From Chryseobacterium aquifrigidense (GTDB lineage: Bacteria; Bacteroidota; Bacteroidia; Flavobacteriales; Weeksellaceae), in assembly GCF_006716485.1 (NCBI RefSeq), contig NZ_VFPD01000002.1, positions 488,496 to 552,495 of the forward strand: a DNA stretch of 64,000 nucleotides, given 5' to 3'. The position numbers and the translations under genes are program-made. Position 1 is the stretch's first letter. Each line of letters opens with the position of its first letter. Below the pieces are notes generated by a model that searched no databases, was not told the origin of the DNA, and saw only the letters and a list, made by a program, of their open reading frames with translations. This document shows, in pieces, positions 32,549-41,023 of this stretch.

Positions 32549-35191
32549 TTAGAATTTAAATGCAATAGATGCTGACCAGGTAATTCCAGCCCCAAAATAC
32601 ACTTGGTTTGAAGGATCTATACCTTTATAAAGAGTGTTTTGATAAGCATCAAATTGTTGTTGTGCAGTTGCAGATGCATTATCTTTAAAGTCAGACAGTT
32701 GTTTTGTATGAACGGAAGTTCTGGCATCAGAAATATAATATCTGTCAAACAAGTTATATACATTAACTCCAAAAACAAAACTTTGCTTTTGATCTTTTAA
32801 TTTTAAAGTATATGATGTACCTACATCGAAAAGACTAAAGCTAGGATACTTTAATGCACCCTTTTTTGCAGCATCAGTTACTTCTCCATTTGGTCCTACT
32901 AAATAATCCTGATTAAAGCTTACACCTCCGTAGTATCTGTCAGCATAAGTCCATGTACCATACACCGAAAGATTTTTTACAGGATTTACCGTTACTCCAA
33001 CAGAAGCTGTTGTTTGAGCTGCATCTGAAACTTTTACTTTATCTAATGCAAAAGTTCTTCTATTGCTTTGTCCGGCCGCTAACTGTACAGGTTGGTCATT
33101 TTCATCAAAAATCTCACCCGTTGCATTACCTTTATATTTCCAGTCACCAATAGATAGCATACCATTAAGAGTAATGTAATTAGTGATTTTATAAGCACCT
33201 TCAAATTCCACTCCCATATGAACCTCTTGTATGCCATCCATATTAGCATAAGGACGGGACACAGGCTTTCCGTTAACATCGGTTAAGTTAGGAAGGTTTG
33301 TAAATCTTTGAAATCTGTCTTTCCACGAAGTATAATAAAGATTCACATTCATAGTAAGTTTGGAGCTTCTATAACCATATCCTAGTTCTCCACTCATCAC
33401 CTTCTCATTGGTTAGATTAGGGTTAAGATTTTGGTTATTACTAGGATAGACTCCATAGTTGTTAGGTTGTCTTTCGTAGTAACCAATATTACCGAAAATA
33501 TTGTGATTCTGGTCAATATTGTAGTTTACTCCCCCTTTTGCATTATATCCGAAAAGATATTTGAAACCTGTTTTAGTATTTTGGATTTGTCCGTTTTTAA
33601 CTGTTACACCATCAACAATCCAGTTATCAATTCTTTGGAAACCTTGTTCTGATGCTGATCCCTGAACATAAGCAGAGAATTTCTCAGTTGAATACTCTAA
33701 CTGTCCAAAGAAGCCTCCCCACAATACTTCTCCATCAAAGTTTCTATATGCATATTGGGTATCACCTTTAGTAGCTTTTGCGAATGGATTAGCAGAAGGA
33801 ACAGCATTGAAAGAATCTCTTACAATATATCCCCCTGGGTAATTTAGATTTCCTTTTTCCTGGTAACCTGAAGCCCCTAAGAAATCAGTTACATATCCCG
33901 GGTGGTATCCATAATAATATCTTCCATCAAAACCAACTGAGAAATTCCAGTTATCATTGATTTTGTGCTGGAAATTAGTCAAGACCCCATACCAGTTATG
34001 TGAGTTTACACTAGCTCTTCTGGTAAGTCCATTATTAGATGTATTAATCCCAATTTCTCCATTAGTAGCAGTTTTATTTGCGCCAAAATCAGGAACAGAT
34101 CCACCTTGATTCCATTTTACGATATCATCCCATCGAATAATTCCATTAGCATCTCTTAATGGGGAATTGTCTGCGTAATTTGTATTTTTACCATTGATTG
34201 AACCAAGCATTCCAGTTCCACCACCTCTACCCCAAGAACCATACAATACTGTAGATAACTTAGATTTTGAGTTCATATTCCAGTCCCAGTTTAGCATGGC
34301 AACAGGTTTACTATACCAGTTCCTGTTTGTTGAAAACTCTTGTCCATTAAGATATCCCCAATTTGGGTTGTATCTTCTATTAGGGTTTCCGTCTTTACCA
34401 TATTTTAGAAAGGCTGATATAGGAGACTGAAAGTTTTGCTCATGCCATTGTGGAGCTCCGGTAAAAGTAAACTGAAGTTCATGAGTTTCATTAGGTTTGT
34501 AACCTAAAGCGAAATAATAATTATAAGCTTCTCCCTTACCTCCGTCAATATAACCGTTAGTAGAGGTTCTACTCATTAAAAATGATGTAGACCAGCCATT
34601 CTGGTTTTTACCAGTATTATAAGAAAATAAAGTTTTTAAAAACCCATTATTACCTACCCCAAGAGTTACGTTACCACCTTGTTTTGCATCAGCGGCTTTT
34701 GTAAGCATATTAATAGTTCCTCCTACAGAAGCAATTGCCAATTTAGATGCCCCAAGCCCTCTTTGCATCTGCATAAATGTAGTTACATCGCTTAGCCCTT
34801 GCCAGTTAGACCAATATACTGTACCTCCTTCCATATCGTTAACAGGCATACCGTTAACCATTACAGCCGTATTTTTAGTATCAAATCCTCTAATTCTTAG
34901 TGATCCATCACCAAGACCTCCACCACCTCTTGTTACATATACAGAAGGAGTAGTTTTTAAAATCTCTGGAAATTCCTGGTTACCTAGTCTTTCTACAATC
35001 TGTGCAGATTTAATAGTAGAAACAGCAACAGGTGTCTTTCTATCTTTAGCGATATCCGTAACACCTCTTAAGATTACCTCGTCAATATCTTTGGACTTTT
35101 GTACTGTGTCCTGAACTTGTTGAGCGTAATAAACACTAGCTGTAGATAATGTAATAACCGCAGTTAGTATCGATTTGTTGATTAATTTCAT
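32549..35191 (-). CDS. TonB-dependent outer-membrane receptor
   Basis: An 880-residue protein with a signal peptide (1-23, ending YYAQ). It lacks an N-terminal carboxypeptidase-like domain and goes straight into a plug (~45-165) with the usual motifs: IVERLGNQEFPEILKTTPSV, LRIRGFDTKNTAVMVNGMPV and ASVGGTINMLT. A ~700-residue barrel follows and ends in SIAFKF. It is the siderophore/small-ligand type of architecture. Substrate is unknown and no partner lipoprotein, regulator or siderophore gene is adjacent. It is a single transcription unit. The upstream 35192-35399 is AT-rich and gene-free. Confidence 0.92.
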   Translation of the reverse strand: MKLINKSILTAVITLSTASVYYAQQVQDTVQKSKDIDEVILRGVTDIAKDRKTPVAVSTIKSAQIVERLGNQEFPEILKTTPSVYVTRGGGGLGDGSLRIRGFDTKNTAVMVNGMPVNDMEGGTVYWSNWQGLSDVTTFMQMQRGLGASKLAIASVGGTINMLTKAADAKQGGNVTLGVGNNGFLKTLFSYNTGKNQNGWSTSFLMSRTSTNGYIDGGKGEAYNYYFALGYKPNETHELQFTFTGAPQWHEQNFQSPISAFLKYGKDGNPNRRYNPNWGYLNGQEFSTNRNWYSKPVAMLNWDWNMNSKSKLSTVLYGSWGRGGGTGMLGSINGKNTNYADNSPLRDANGIIRWDDIVKWNQGGSVPDFGANKTATNGEIGINTSNNGLTRRASVNSHNWYGVLTNFQHKINDNWNFSVGFDGRYYYGYHPGYVTDFLGASGYQEKGNLNYPGGYIVRDSFNAVPSANPFAKATKGDTQYAYRNFDGEVLWGGFFGQLEYSTEKFSAYVQGSASEQGFQRIDNWIVDGVTVKNGQIQNTKTGFKYLFGYNAKGGVNYNIDQNHNIFGNIGYYERQPNNYGVYPSNNQNLNPNLTNEKVMSGELGYGYRSSKLTMNVNLYYTSWKDRFQRFTNLPNLTDVNGKPVSRPYANMDGIQEVHMGVEFEGAYKITNYITLNGMLSIGDWKYKGNATGEIFDENDQPVQLAAGQSNRRTFALDKVKVSDAAQTTASVGVTVNPVKNLSVYGTWTYADRYYGGVSFNQDYLVGPNGEVTDAAKKGALKYPSFSLFDVGTSYTLKLKDQKQSFVFGVNVYNLFDRYYISDARTSVHTKQLSDFKDNASATAQQQFDAYQNTLYKGIDPSNQVYFGAGITWSASIAFKF

Positions 35192-35399
35192 AATCGTTAG
35201 TAATAATTAGATTTAATTTTCTGCAAAATTCGCAAAATAAAATTTAACTATTATTAACTCAATGTTAATTTTTAATAAGTCTTAATAATGTTAACCTGTT
35301 AAAAATCAATATTATGGCTAAAAATTGAATTTTAGTATGAAAAAAGTCATGTTATTGAATTTTTAACAAAGTGGTGGTGTTTTTGTTAAAAATTCAACG

Positions 35400-36260
35400 C
35401 TATTTCACTGCTTTGAGACTCAGATCTATATTCTCAGCAGAGTGCGTAAGGGCTCCTACAGAGATATAGGTAACGCCTGTGGATGCAATTTCTTTCAGCA
35501 TATCGCGGGTAATTCCTCCTGAAGCTTCAGATTCACAAGAACCATTGATCATTTTTACAGCCTCCTTCATCGTTTTTACATCCATATTATCAAGCATGAT
35601 TCTGTCGACCTTTGCATTGATGGCTTCCTGAACTTCTTCAAGGTTTCTGGTTTCAACCTCTATCTTTAACTTTTTCTTATTTTTTTTAACGTAATCTTTT
35701 GCCATTGCCACGGCATTGGTTATGCTTCCGTTGTAATCAATATGATTGTCCTTTAGCATAATCATATCATAAAGACCATATCTGTGATTGGTTCCGCCGC
35801 CAATAGCAACCGCCCATTTTTCACACATTCTGAAGTTAGGAGTTGTTTTTCTTGTATCTAAAAGTTTAGTTTTTGTACCTACTAATCTGGAATCCCATTC
35901 ATGGGTTAAGGTGGCAATACCACTCATTCTCTGCATACAGTTAAGAACAAATCTTTCCGTAGAAAGGATGGATCTTGCACTACCTGTAACAGTAAGGGCA
36001 ATGTCTCCGAATTTGCAGGGAGTTCCATCTTTAATGAAAACTTCCACTTTCAGATTTTTGTCAAAAGTCTTGAAAATGATTTCTGCCAATTCAACACCTG
36101 CAAGAATACAGTCCTGTTTCACCAAAAGCTTAGCACTTTGTACAAGATCCTGTGGAATAGTAGATAGGGTAGAGTGATCCCCATCCTGAATATCTTCCTC
36201 AAGTGCGTTTTTTATAAATGTCTTTAATGCTTTATCTGTTACGTATGCTGGTCTTTTCAT
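35400..36260 (-). CDS. nadC: nicotinate-nucleotide pyrophosphorylase (carboxylating)
   Basis: A 286-residue enzyme of de novo NAD synthesis, converting quinolinate and PRPP to nicotinate mononucleotide. Family motifs: EEDIQDGDHST (~18-28), RTTP-type KLLDTRKTTPNFR (~133-145), GGGTNHRYGLYDMIMLKDNH (~154-173), VETRNLEEV (~203-211), MLDNM (~222-226) and a final SGGIT plus ISVGALTHS phosphate-binding loop. Length is standard. It starts 14 bp after nadB ends, so nadB-nadC form one operon. nadA is not next to them. No nearby terminator is seen. Confidence 0.96.
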   Translation of the reverse strand: MKRPAYVTDKALKTFIKNALEEDIQDGDHSTLSTIPQDLVQSAKLLVKQDCILAGVELAEIIFKTFDKNLKVEVFIKDGTPCKFGDIALTVTGSARSILSTERFVLNCMQRMSGIATLTHEWDSRLVGTKTKLLDTRKTTPNFRMCEKWAVAIGGGTNHRYGLYDMIMLKDNHIDYNGSITNAVAMAKDYVKKNKKKLKIEVETRNLEEVQEAINAKVDRIMLDNMDVKTMKEAVKMINGSCESEASGGITRDMLKEIASTGVTYISVGALTHSAENIDLSLKAVK

Positions 36261-36274
36261 TGTGTGATTTCTTT

Positions 36275-37846
36275 TTAAACCAAATCTTTATTATAAAATG
36301 CTCCCTTGTTCTCTGTCATTTCCATGGATTGGGTAATGATGAGATGGGCAACAGTTGTTAGGTTTCTTAATTCCGATAATTGCGGCGAAAGAATAGAGTA
36401 GTGGTAGATTTCATCTACAGCGGCTGCAATCTCCTGATATTTTTGCAATGCCATATTCAGACGTTTGTTGCTTCTTACAATACCTACCAGGTCGCTCATC
36501 ATTTCCTGAAGTTGTTTTCTAAGATAACTGACGATGACCATTTCATCCATGATTTTCATTCCCTCTTCATTCCATTCCGGAACGGCTTTCAGATCATCAA
36601 AGTTGAAACTGTTTTCATTCAGAAGTTCTACTGTTTTCATAGCAGCATTGTGTCCGAAAACCAAGCCTTCAAGCAATGAATTGGAAGCAAGTCTGTTGGC
36701 GCCGTGAAGTCCGGAGTTGGTGCATTCTCCTACAGCAAAAAGATTTCTGATGGAAGACTGTCCGTCTCGGTCTACTTCGATCCCGCCCATTAGATAGTGG
36801 CAGGCTGGTACAACAGGAATCAGTTGAGTGAAAGGGTCAATTCCTTCGTTTTTACATTTTTTATAAATATTAGGGAAATGTTCTAAGAACTTTTCATGGT
36901 TCATTTCTTTGCAGTCTAAACCGACAAATTCGTCTCCGGTAATTTTCATTTCGGCGTCGATGGCTCTTGCAACGATATCTCTTGAGGCTAATTCTTCACG
37001 TTCATCATATTTATGCATGAATTTTTCACCCCTTTTGGTTCTTAATTTTGCTCCATCTCCACGAACTGCTTCTGAAATTAAAAACAACATTCCATCCATT
37101 TTGCTGTACAAAGCTGTCGGGTGGAACTGGTAATACTGCATATTGGAAACCTTTCCTTTAGCACGGGCTACAAAGGCAATTCCGTCTCCTGTAGCAATCG
37201 TAGGATTGGTGGTGTTTTTATAAACATGTCCGGCACCTCCTGTGGCAACCAGTGTTATTTTAGAAGTGATTTTTTTGATGGTTTTGGAATTTTCATCCAG
37301 AATATAGGCGCCATAGCAATGGATGTCTCCTTCATTGAGCTCTTTTCCGGGAACATGGTGCTGTGTAATAATATCAATAACGTAATGATGATCAAGAATT
37401 TCAATATTCGGGCTGCTATTGGCTGTTTCCAGCAAAGCTCTTTCAATTTCAAAACCTGTGATATCTTTATGATGGACGATTCTGTTTTCAGTGTGGCCTC
37501 CTTCTCTGCCTAAAGCAAACTTACCATTCTTCATATCGAACTGGGCGCCCCATTCTACAATTTCATTGAATCTCGCTGGAGCTTCTCTTACCACCATTTC
37601 TACAACATCGCGTTTGTTTTCTCCGTCGCCGGCACGCATGGTATCGTCAATATGTTTTTGAAAATTGTCATTCTGAAAATCAGTAACAACAGCGAGACCA
37701 CCTTGTGCATATTTGGTGTTGCTTTCGCCTTCATCAGATTTGGTTACAATAATGATTTTGGCATCAGGGTGCTGCTCAGAAACTTTAATGGCATAGGAAA
37801 GTCCGGAAATGCCGGAACCGATTACTAATACATCCGCTTTTATCAT
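36275..37846 (-). CDS. nadB: L-aspartate oxidase
   Basis: A 523-residue FAD enzyme oxidising L-aspartate to iminoaspartate, the first step of de novo NAD synthesis. The N-terminal FAD-binding LVIGSGISGLSYA (~5-17), the TKYAQGGLAVV motif (~43-53), HHKDITGFEIERALL, VATGGAGHVYKNTTNP and the late ECTNSGLHGANRLASNSLLEG block all match the family. The C-terminal helical domain is present. It is the first gene of an operon with nadC. The product iminoaspartate needs NadA, which must be encoded elsewhere. Confidence 0.96.
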   Translation of the reverse strand: MIKADVLVIGSGISGLSYAIKVSEQHPDAKIIIVTKSDEGESNTKYAQGGLAVVTDFQNDNFQKHIDDTMRAGDGENKRDVVEMVVREAPARFNEIVEWGAQFDMKNGKFALGREGGHTENRIVHHKDITGFEIERALLETANSSPNIEILDHHYVIDIITQHHVPGKELNEGDIHCYGAYILDENSKTIKKITSKITLVATGGAGHVYKNTTNPTIATGDGIAFVARAKGKVSNMQYYQFHPTALYSKMDGMLFLISEAVRGDGAKLRTKRGEKFMHKYDEREELASRDIVARAIDAEMKITGDEFVGLDCKEMNHEKFLEHFPNIYKKCKNEGIDPFTQLIPVVPACHYLMGGIEVDRDGQSSIRNLFAVGECTNSGLHGANRLASNSLLEGLVFGHNAAMKTVELLNENSFNFDDLKAVPEWNEEGMKIMDEMVIVSYLRKQLQEMMSDLVGIVRSNKRLNMALQKYQEIAAAVDEIYHYSILSPQLSELRNLTTVAHLIITQSMEMTENKGAFYNKDLV

Positions 37847-37877
37847 ATGCTGGCTTTAGGTACAATCGTTTAAAATA

Positions 37878-38504
37878 TTAAATAAATTTAAACAATTTTT
37901 CGTTTGGTTTTCTTACTTTTTTCATGTGCTGGAAGTGATCTTCTTCAGAACGGTAACCTAAAGCGAGGGTAACAGTTACTTTTTCTGTTTCAGGATCTAT
38001 ATTCAGAATTTCTTCAATGAGATACTGACGGAAGCCTTCCATGGGGCAGGAGTCTATGTTTTCAATAGCAGCAGCATACATAAGATTGGCCAATACTATA
38101 TAAGACTGTTTTTCTGCCCAGTTGAAAATTTCATCATGTGTTTTCTGGTTAATATGCTGATTTATGCTATTTCTGAAAGGGTCCAGCGTTTCCATAGGAG
38201 TATCTCTTACTTCAGAAATATGATTAAAATAACCTCGGATATAGTTCTCTTCTATAATTTTTTTTGAAATAATAACGATAAGATGAGAACAAGTGGAAAT
38301 CTGAGAAGGATTATAAAAAGCAGGAATTAATTTCTGTCTCATCTCCTCGCTTTCAACAACCACAATTTTATAGGGCTGAAGTCCCAGCGAACTGGCAGAC
38401 AGCTTTCCTGACTCAAGAATGTTGTGAAGAGTTTCCTGAGGAATAATCTGATGATTGAATTTTTTTACAGAATATCTTCTGCTTAAAGCTTCCAAATAAT
38501 TCAT
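37878..38504 (-). CDS. nitroreductase family NAD(P)H-dependent oxidoreductase
   Basis: A 208-residue FMN-binding protein of the NfsB-like nitroreductase family. The N-terminal ALSRRYSVKKFN (~5-16) is the FMN-phosphate-binding Arg-rich motif. SLGLQPYKIVVVES (~39-52) and the later ALGYRSEEDHF (~181-191) match the family. MEGFRQYLIEE contains the conserved C-P-M-E-G-F substrate region. Typical reactions reduce nitroaromatics, quinones or flavins with NAD(P)H as dimers in the cytoplasm. The physiological substrate is not evident. It lies 31 bp upstream of nadB on the same strand and may be co-transcribed with nadB-nadC. Confidence 0.9.
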   Translation of the reverse strand: MNYLEALSRRYSVKKFNHQIIPQETLHNILESGKLSASSLGLQPYKIVVVESEEMRQKLIPAFYNPSQISTCSHLIVIISKKIIEENYIRGYFNHISEVRDTPMETLDPFRNSINQHINQKTHDEIFNWAEKQSYIVLANLMYAAAIENIDSCPMEGFRQYLIEEILNIDPETEKVTVTLALGYRSEEDHFQHMKKVRKPNEKLFKFI

Positions 38505-38572
38505 AGGACAAATTTAAGAATTGAATATGAATAAAGAGTCTTTAAAATGAAATATCTCCTCCCTGTTCTTAC

Positions 38573-38602
38573 AAAAAAATCACCCCGACTGGCGGGGTGA
38601 TT
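38573..38602 (-). terminator. intrinsic terminator of the first T9SS surface-protein gene
   Basis: AATCACCCCG/CGGGGTGATT stem (38578-38587 with 38593-38602) with a run of A on the plus strand, giving T on the minus strand. Confidence 0.9.
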
Positions 38603-38626
38603 CTTTTGATGTGATGGAAAGTGTAA

Positions 38627-40885
38627 TTATTCTCTGTTTTTTACAACAATCCAACCTGAGAATTTTATCGGAGTACTGTTTTTATTATTTTCATTCCATG
38701 AAACAGAATACCAATAGTTTCCTGTAGGGACTTTTTTATGTCCATTGGTAGTTCCTGCCCATTTATAGCCATTGGTTTTATCTGCCTGGAACATCTTATA
38801 ACCATATCTGTCGAAGATGGCTATTTCCAGATTTTGTTTGTTGGCCAGTGCAGAGTAATCAACAAAATCATTGATTCCGTCATCGTTAGGTGTAATGATG
38901 TTGATAAGATTAGGGACTGTGATATTGACTTCAACAGGTACACAGTTATAGCCATCTCTTACATATACTTTAGCTTCTCCTCTTGCAATATTGGTAAATA
39001 CATTGGAGTCCTGCCAGTTGATATTATCCATTGAATACTGGTAAGGAGGAGTTCCGCCATTGGCATATACTGTTACTGTACTTCCCGAAATGTCAACAGT
39101 AGTGATAACCGGATTGTCTGAGGGATATACTGTTACTTTTTGTGTCACAATACAATCTCCGGTTTTAAGTTTTACCCAGTAAGTTCCTACTCCTACATTT
39201 TTGATAGACTGTGTGGTAGCTCCTGTGCTCCATTCGTAGCTTTTGAAACCTGCTCCGGCATCTAATGTTGTAGTGTTTTCAATACAGATGGTCTTGTCAA
39301 GTAAAGTTCTTGAATAAACAGGAGGTATTACTGTTAATGTAACTTTAGCGATGGAATAGCATCCGTTTCCATTAAAAACTTTAATATAAACAACACCATT
39401 AGGAGCGATGTATGCTGTCGGAGTTGCGATTGCATTAGTTCCACTGATAGCATCTGTCAGGGATGGATAGTATTCTTTCGTAAGTCCACCCTGGGAAACT
39501 ACAGCTCCTGTAAGATTAAAAGAGGCCGTAGATGGGTTAGTTTCAATGAAGCAGGATTTTATTTCAACGTCATTAACAACTACGACAGGGTAAATATTCA
39601 GTGTGATTTTAGAAGTACTTACGCAACCCTGAGGTGTGGTTACTTTTACATATATTGTTGCTGCTGCAGAAGCATAGGCAGAAGGATTTGTTATTTGATT
39701 CGTACCGTTATTCAGATCGTATAAGGTAGGGTAGAATTCTTTGGTTACTCCGGCAACAGTTGTTACAGCAGCCGTATTGAGGTCAAACGTTGCTGTTCCG
39801 GCATTGTTGTTATTACATCCGCTAAGACTGGCATCCGTTGCTGCAAATGGAGTAGGATTAAGCTGAATAACACCGTCGCCATTATCACAAAGAGTAGATG
39901 TAGGATCTTTCACAACCACTTTAATAGTTGTATTTCCAGAATATTGGAAACTTGTGGGATTGGCAATAGGAGTAGAGCTCCCCAATACATAATAAGTGAA
40001 AATATAATTCCCCGGATTATTTACAAATTGAGAATTATAAGAAGTAAGGTCTACTGTACCATTTCCGGTAGCTGGATTTGTACAAACGAACGGACTTATG
40101 GTATTACTTAAAATAGGAACTTTATCTACATACACCTTAACATCTTTAATAGAATGTCTTGCACTGGCACCACCGGTTGCGGCAGAGAAACCAAAATACC
40201 CTTGTGACATTCCCACAGCTCCTCCGGAAGGAGCAAAAGACTGATCTACGATAAGGACACCGTTGATTCTTACTTTGATGATCCAGTTTGTCGGGTTGGT
40301 AAGGTCTGTTTCACCATTTACTTCCACATGTCTGTAGGTGTCTCCTACAAACGGCTGAGTAGCGATAAGATCCGGCGAATGGAATGTGCTTCCAGGAGTG
40401 GTGTTGAATTCAATGTTGTTACCTGCTGTATTATTTGTACCGTAAAGAATGTGAACTTTACTCATCTGGCCTTCGGTAGTATTGTTGAAGATATCAAAAC
40501 CAACCATAAGCCCGGAAGCATTAGCTGGAATACCCAATCCTCCTCCTGATACAAATCCTGTTGGTGGGTTGGCCAGATACCAGAAGGTGAAGCCGTCTCC
40601 TTTTCCAAACTGTGTGGTTCCGTTTCCGTCAATTCTGAAATCGAATTCCACTTTCCACTTATCACAATAGCTTAGAGTGATAGGAGTGGATAATTTTACA
40701 GCCCCGTATCTGCTGGTCTGATCGGTTGTCAGTCTTACAAAGTCTCCGCTTACTATAGCATCAGAGACAAGATCCCAGCCCGTCGTATTTACAGGGTTTC
40801 CGGTAAGTTGATAGGTTTGTGAAAGAAACCTTCCCGGCAAGCATAATAAGATAGTTAGTAAAAAAATGAGTATATTTTTTTTCAT
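38627..40885 (-). CDS. T9SS type B surface protein with lectin-like N-terminal domain (paralogue 1)
   Basis: A 752-residue protein secreted by the type IX system. Signal peptide 1-22 (ends FLSQ). Residues ~23-255 look like an L-type (legume) lectin fold: CDKWKVEFDFRIDG, GDGFTFWYLANPP, GLMVGFDIFNN. Two ~85-residue repeats follow, each with C-N-N-N or C-F-I-E and KEYYPSLTDA-type segments and a closing VYVKV-GC. Then come a PKD-like YEWSTGATTQSI unit, an SprB-like GGTPPYQYSMDNINW unit and the type B sorting domain (~650-752, ITPNDDGINDFVDYSA to GWIVVKNRE). It probably acts as a cell-surface adhesin. Independent unit with terminator. Confidence 0.9.
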   Translation of the reverse strand: MKKNILIFLLTILLCLPGRFLSQTYQLTGNPVNTTGWDLVSDAIVSGDFVRLTTDQTSRYGAVKLSTPITLSYCDKWKVEFDFRIDGNGTTQFGKGDGFTFWYLANPPTGFVSGGGLGIPANASGLMVGFDIFNNTTEGQMSKVHILYGTNNTAGNNIEFNTTPGSTFHSPDLIATQPFVGDTYRHVEVNGETDLTNPTNWIIKVRINGVLIVDQSFAPSGGAVGMSQGYFGFSAATGGASARHSIKDVKVYVDKVPILSNTISPFVCTNPATGNGTVDLTSYNSQFVNNPGNYIFTYYVLGSSTPIANPTSFQYSGNTTIKVVVKDPTSTLCDNGDGVIQLNPTPFAATDASLSGCNNNNAGTATFDLNTAAVTTVAGVTKEFYPTLYDLNNGTNQITNPSAYASAAATIYVKVTTPQGCVSTSKITLNIYPVVVVNDVEIKSCFIETNPSTASFNLTGAVVSQGGLTKEYYPSLTDAISGTNAIATPTAYIAPNGVVYIKVFNGNGCYSIAKVTLTVIPPVYSRTLLDKTICIENTTTLDAGAGFKSYEWSTGATTQSIKNVGVGTYWVKLKTGDCIVTQKVTVYPSDNPVITTVDISGSTVTVYANGGTPPYQYSMDNINWQDSNVFTNIARGEAKVYVRDGYNCVPVEVNITVPNLINIITPNDDGINDFVDYSALANKQNLEIAIFDRYGYKMFQADKTNGYKWAGTTNGHKKVPTGNYWYSVSWNENNKNSTPIKFSGWIVVKNRE

Positions 40886-40987
40886 AGTGGATGGATTATG
40901 ATGTTATTGTTTTTTATCTTTAAATTATAGTGAGACAGTAATATCTGGTCTCAATCTCTTCTTGAGCAAATCCTTTTTTTTAATACA

Positions 40988-41013
40988 GAAACTACCCCAA
41001 ATGAGGTAGTTTC
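40988..41013 (-). terminator. hairpin downstream of the second T9SS surface-protein gene
   Basis: GAAACTACC/GGTAGTTTC stem (40988-40996 with 41005-41013). The T-run on the minus strand begins about eight bases later, so it is a weak or imperfect terminator. Confidence 0.6.
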
Positions 41014-41023
41014 CGATAGTAAA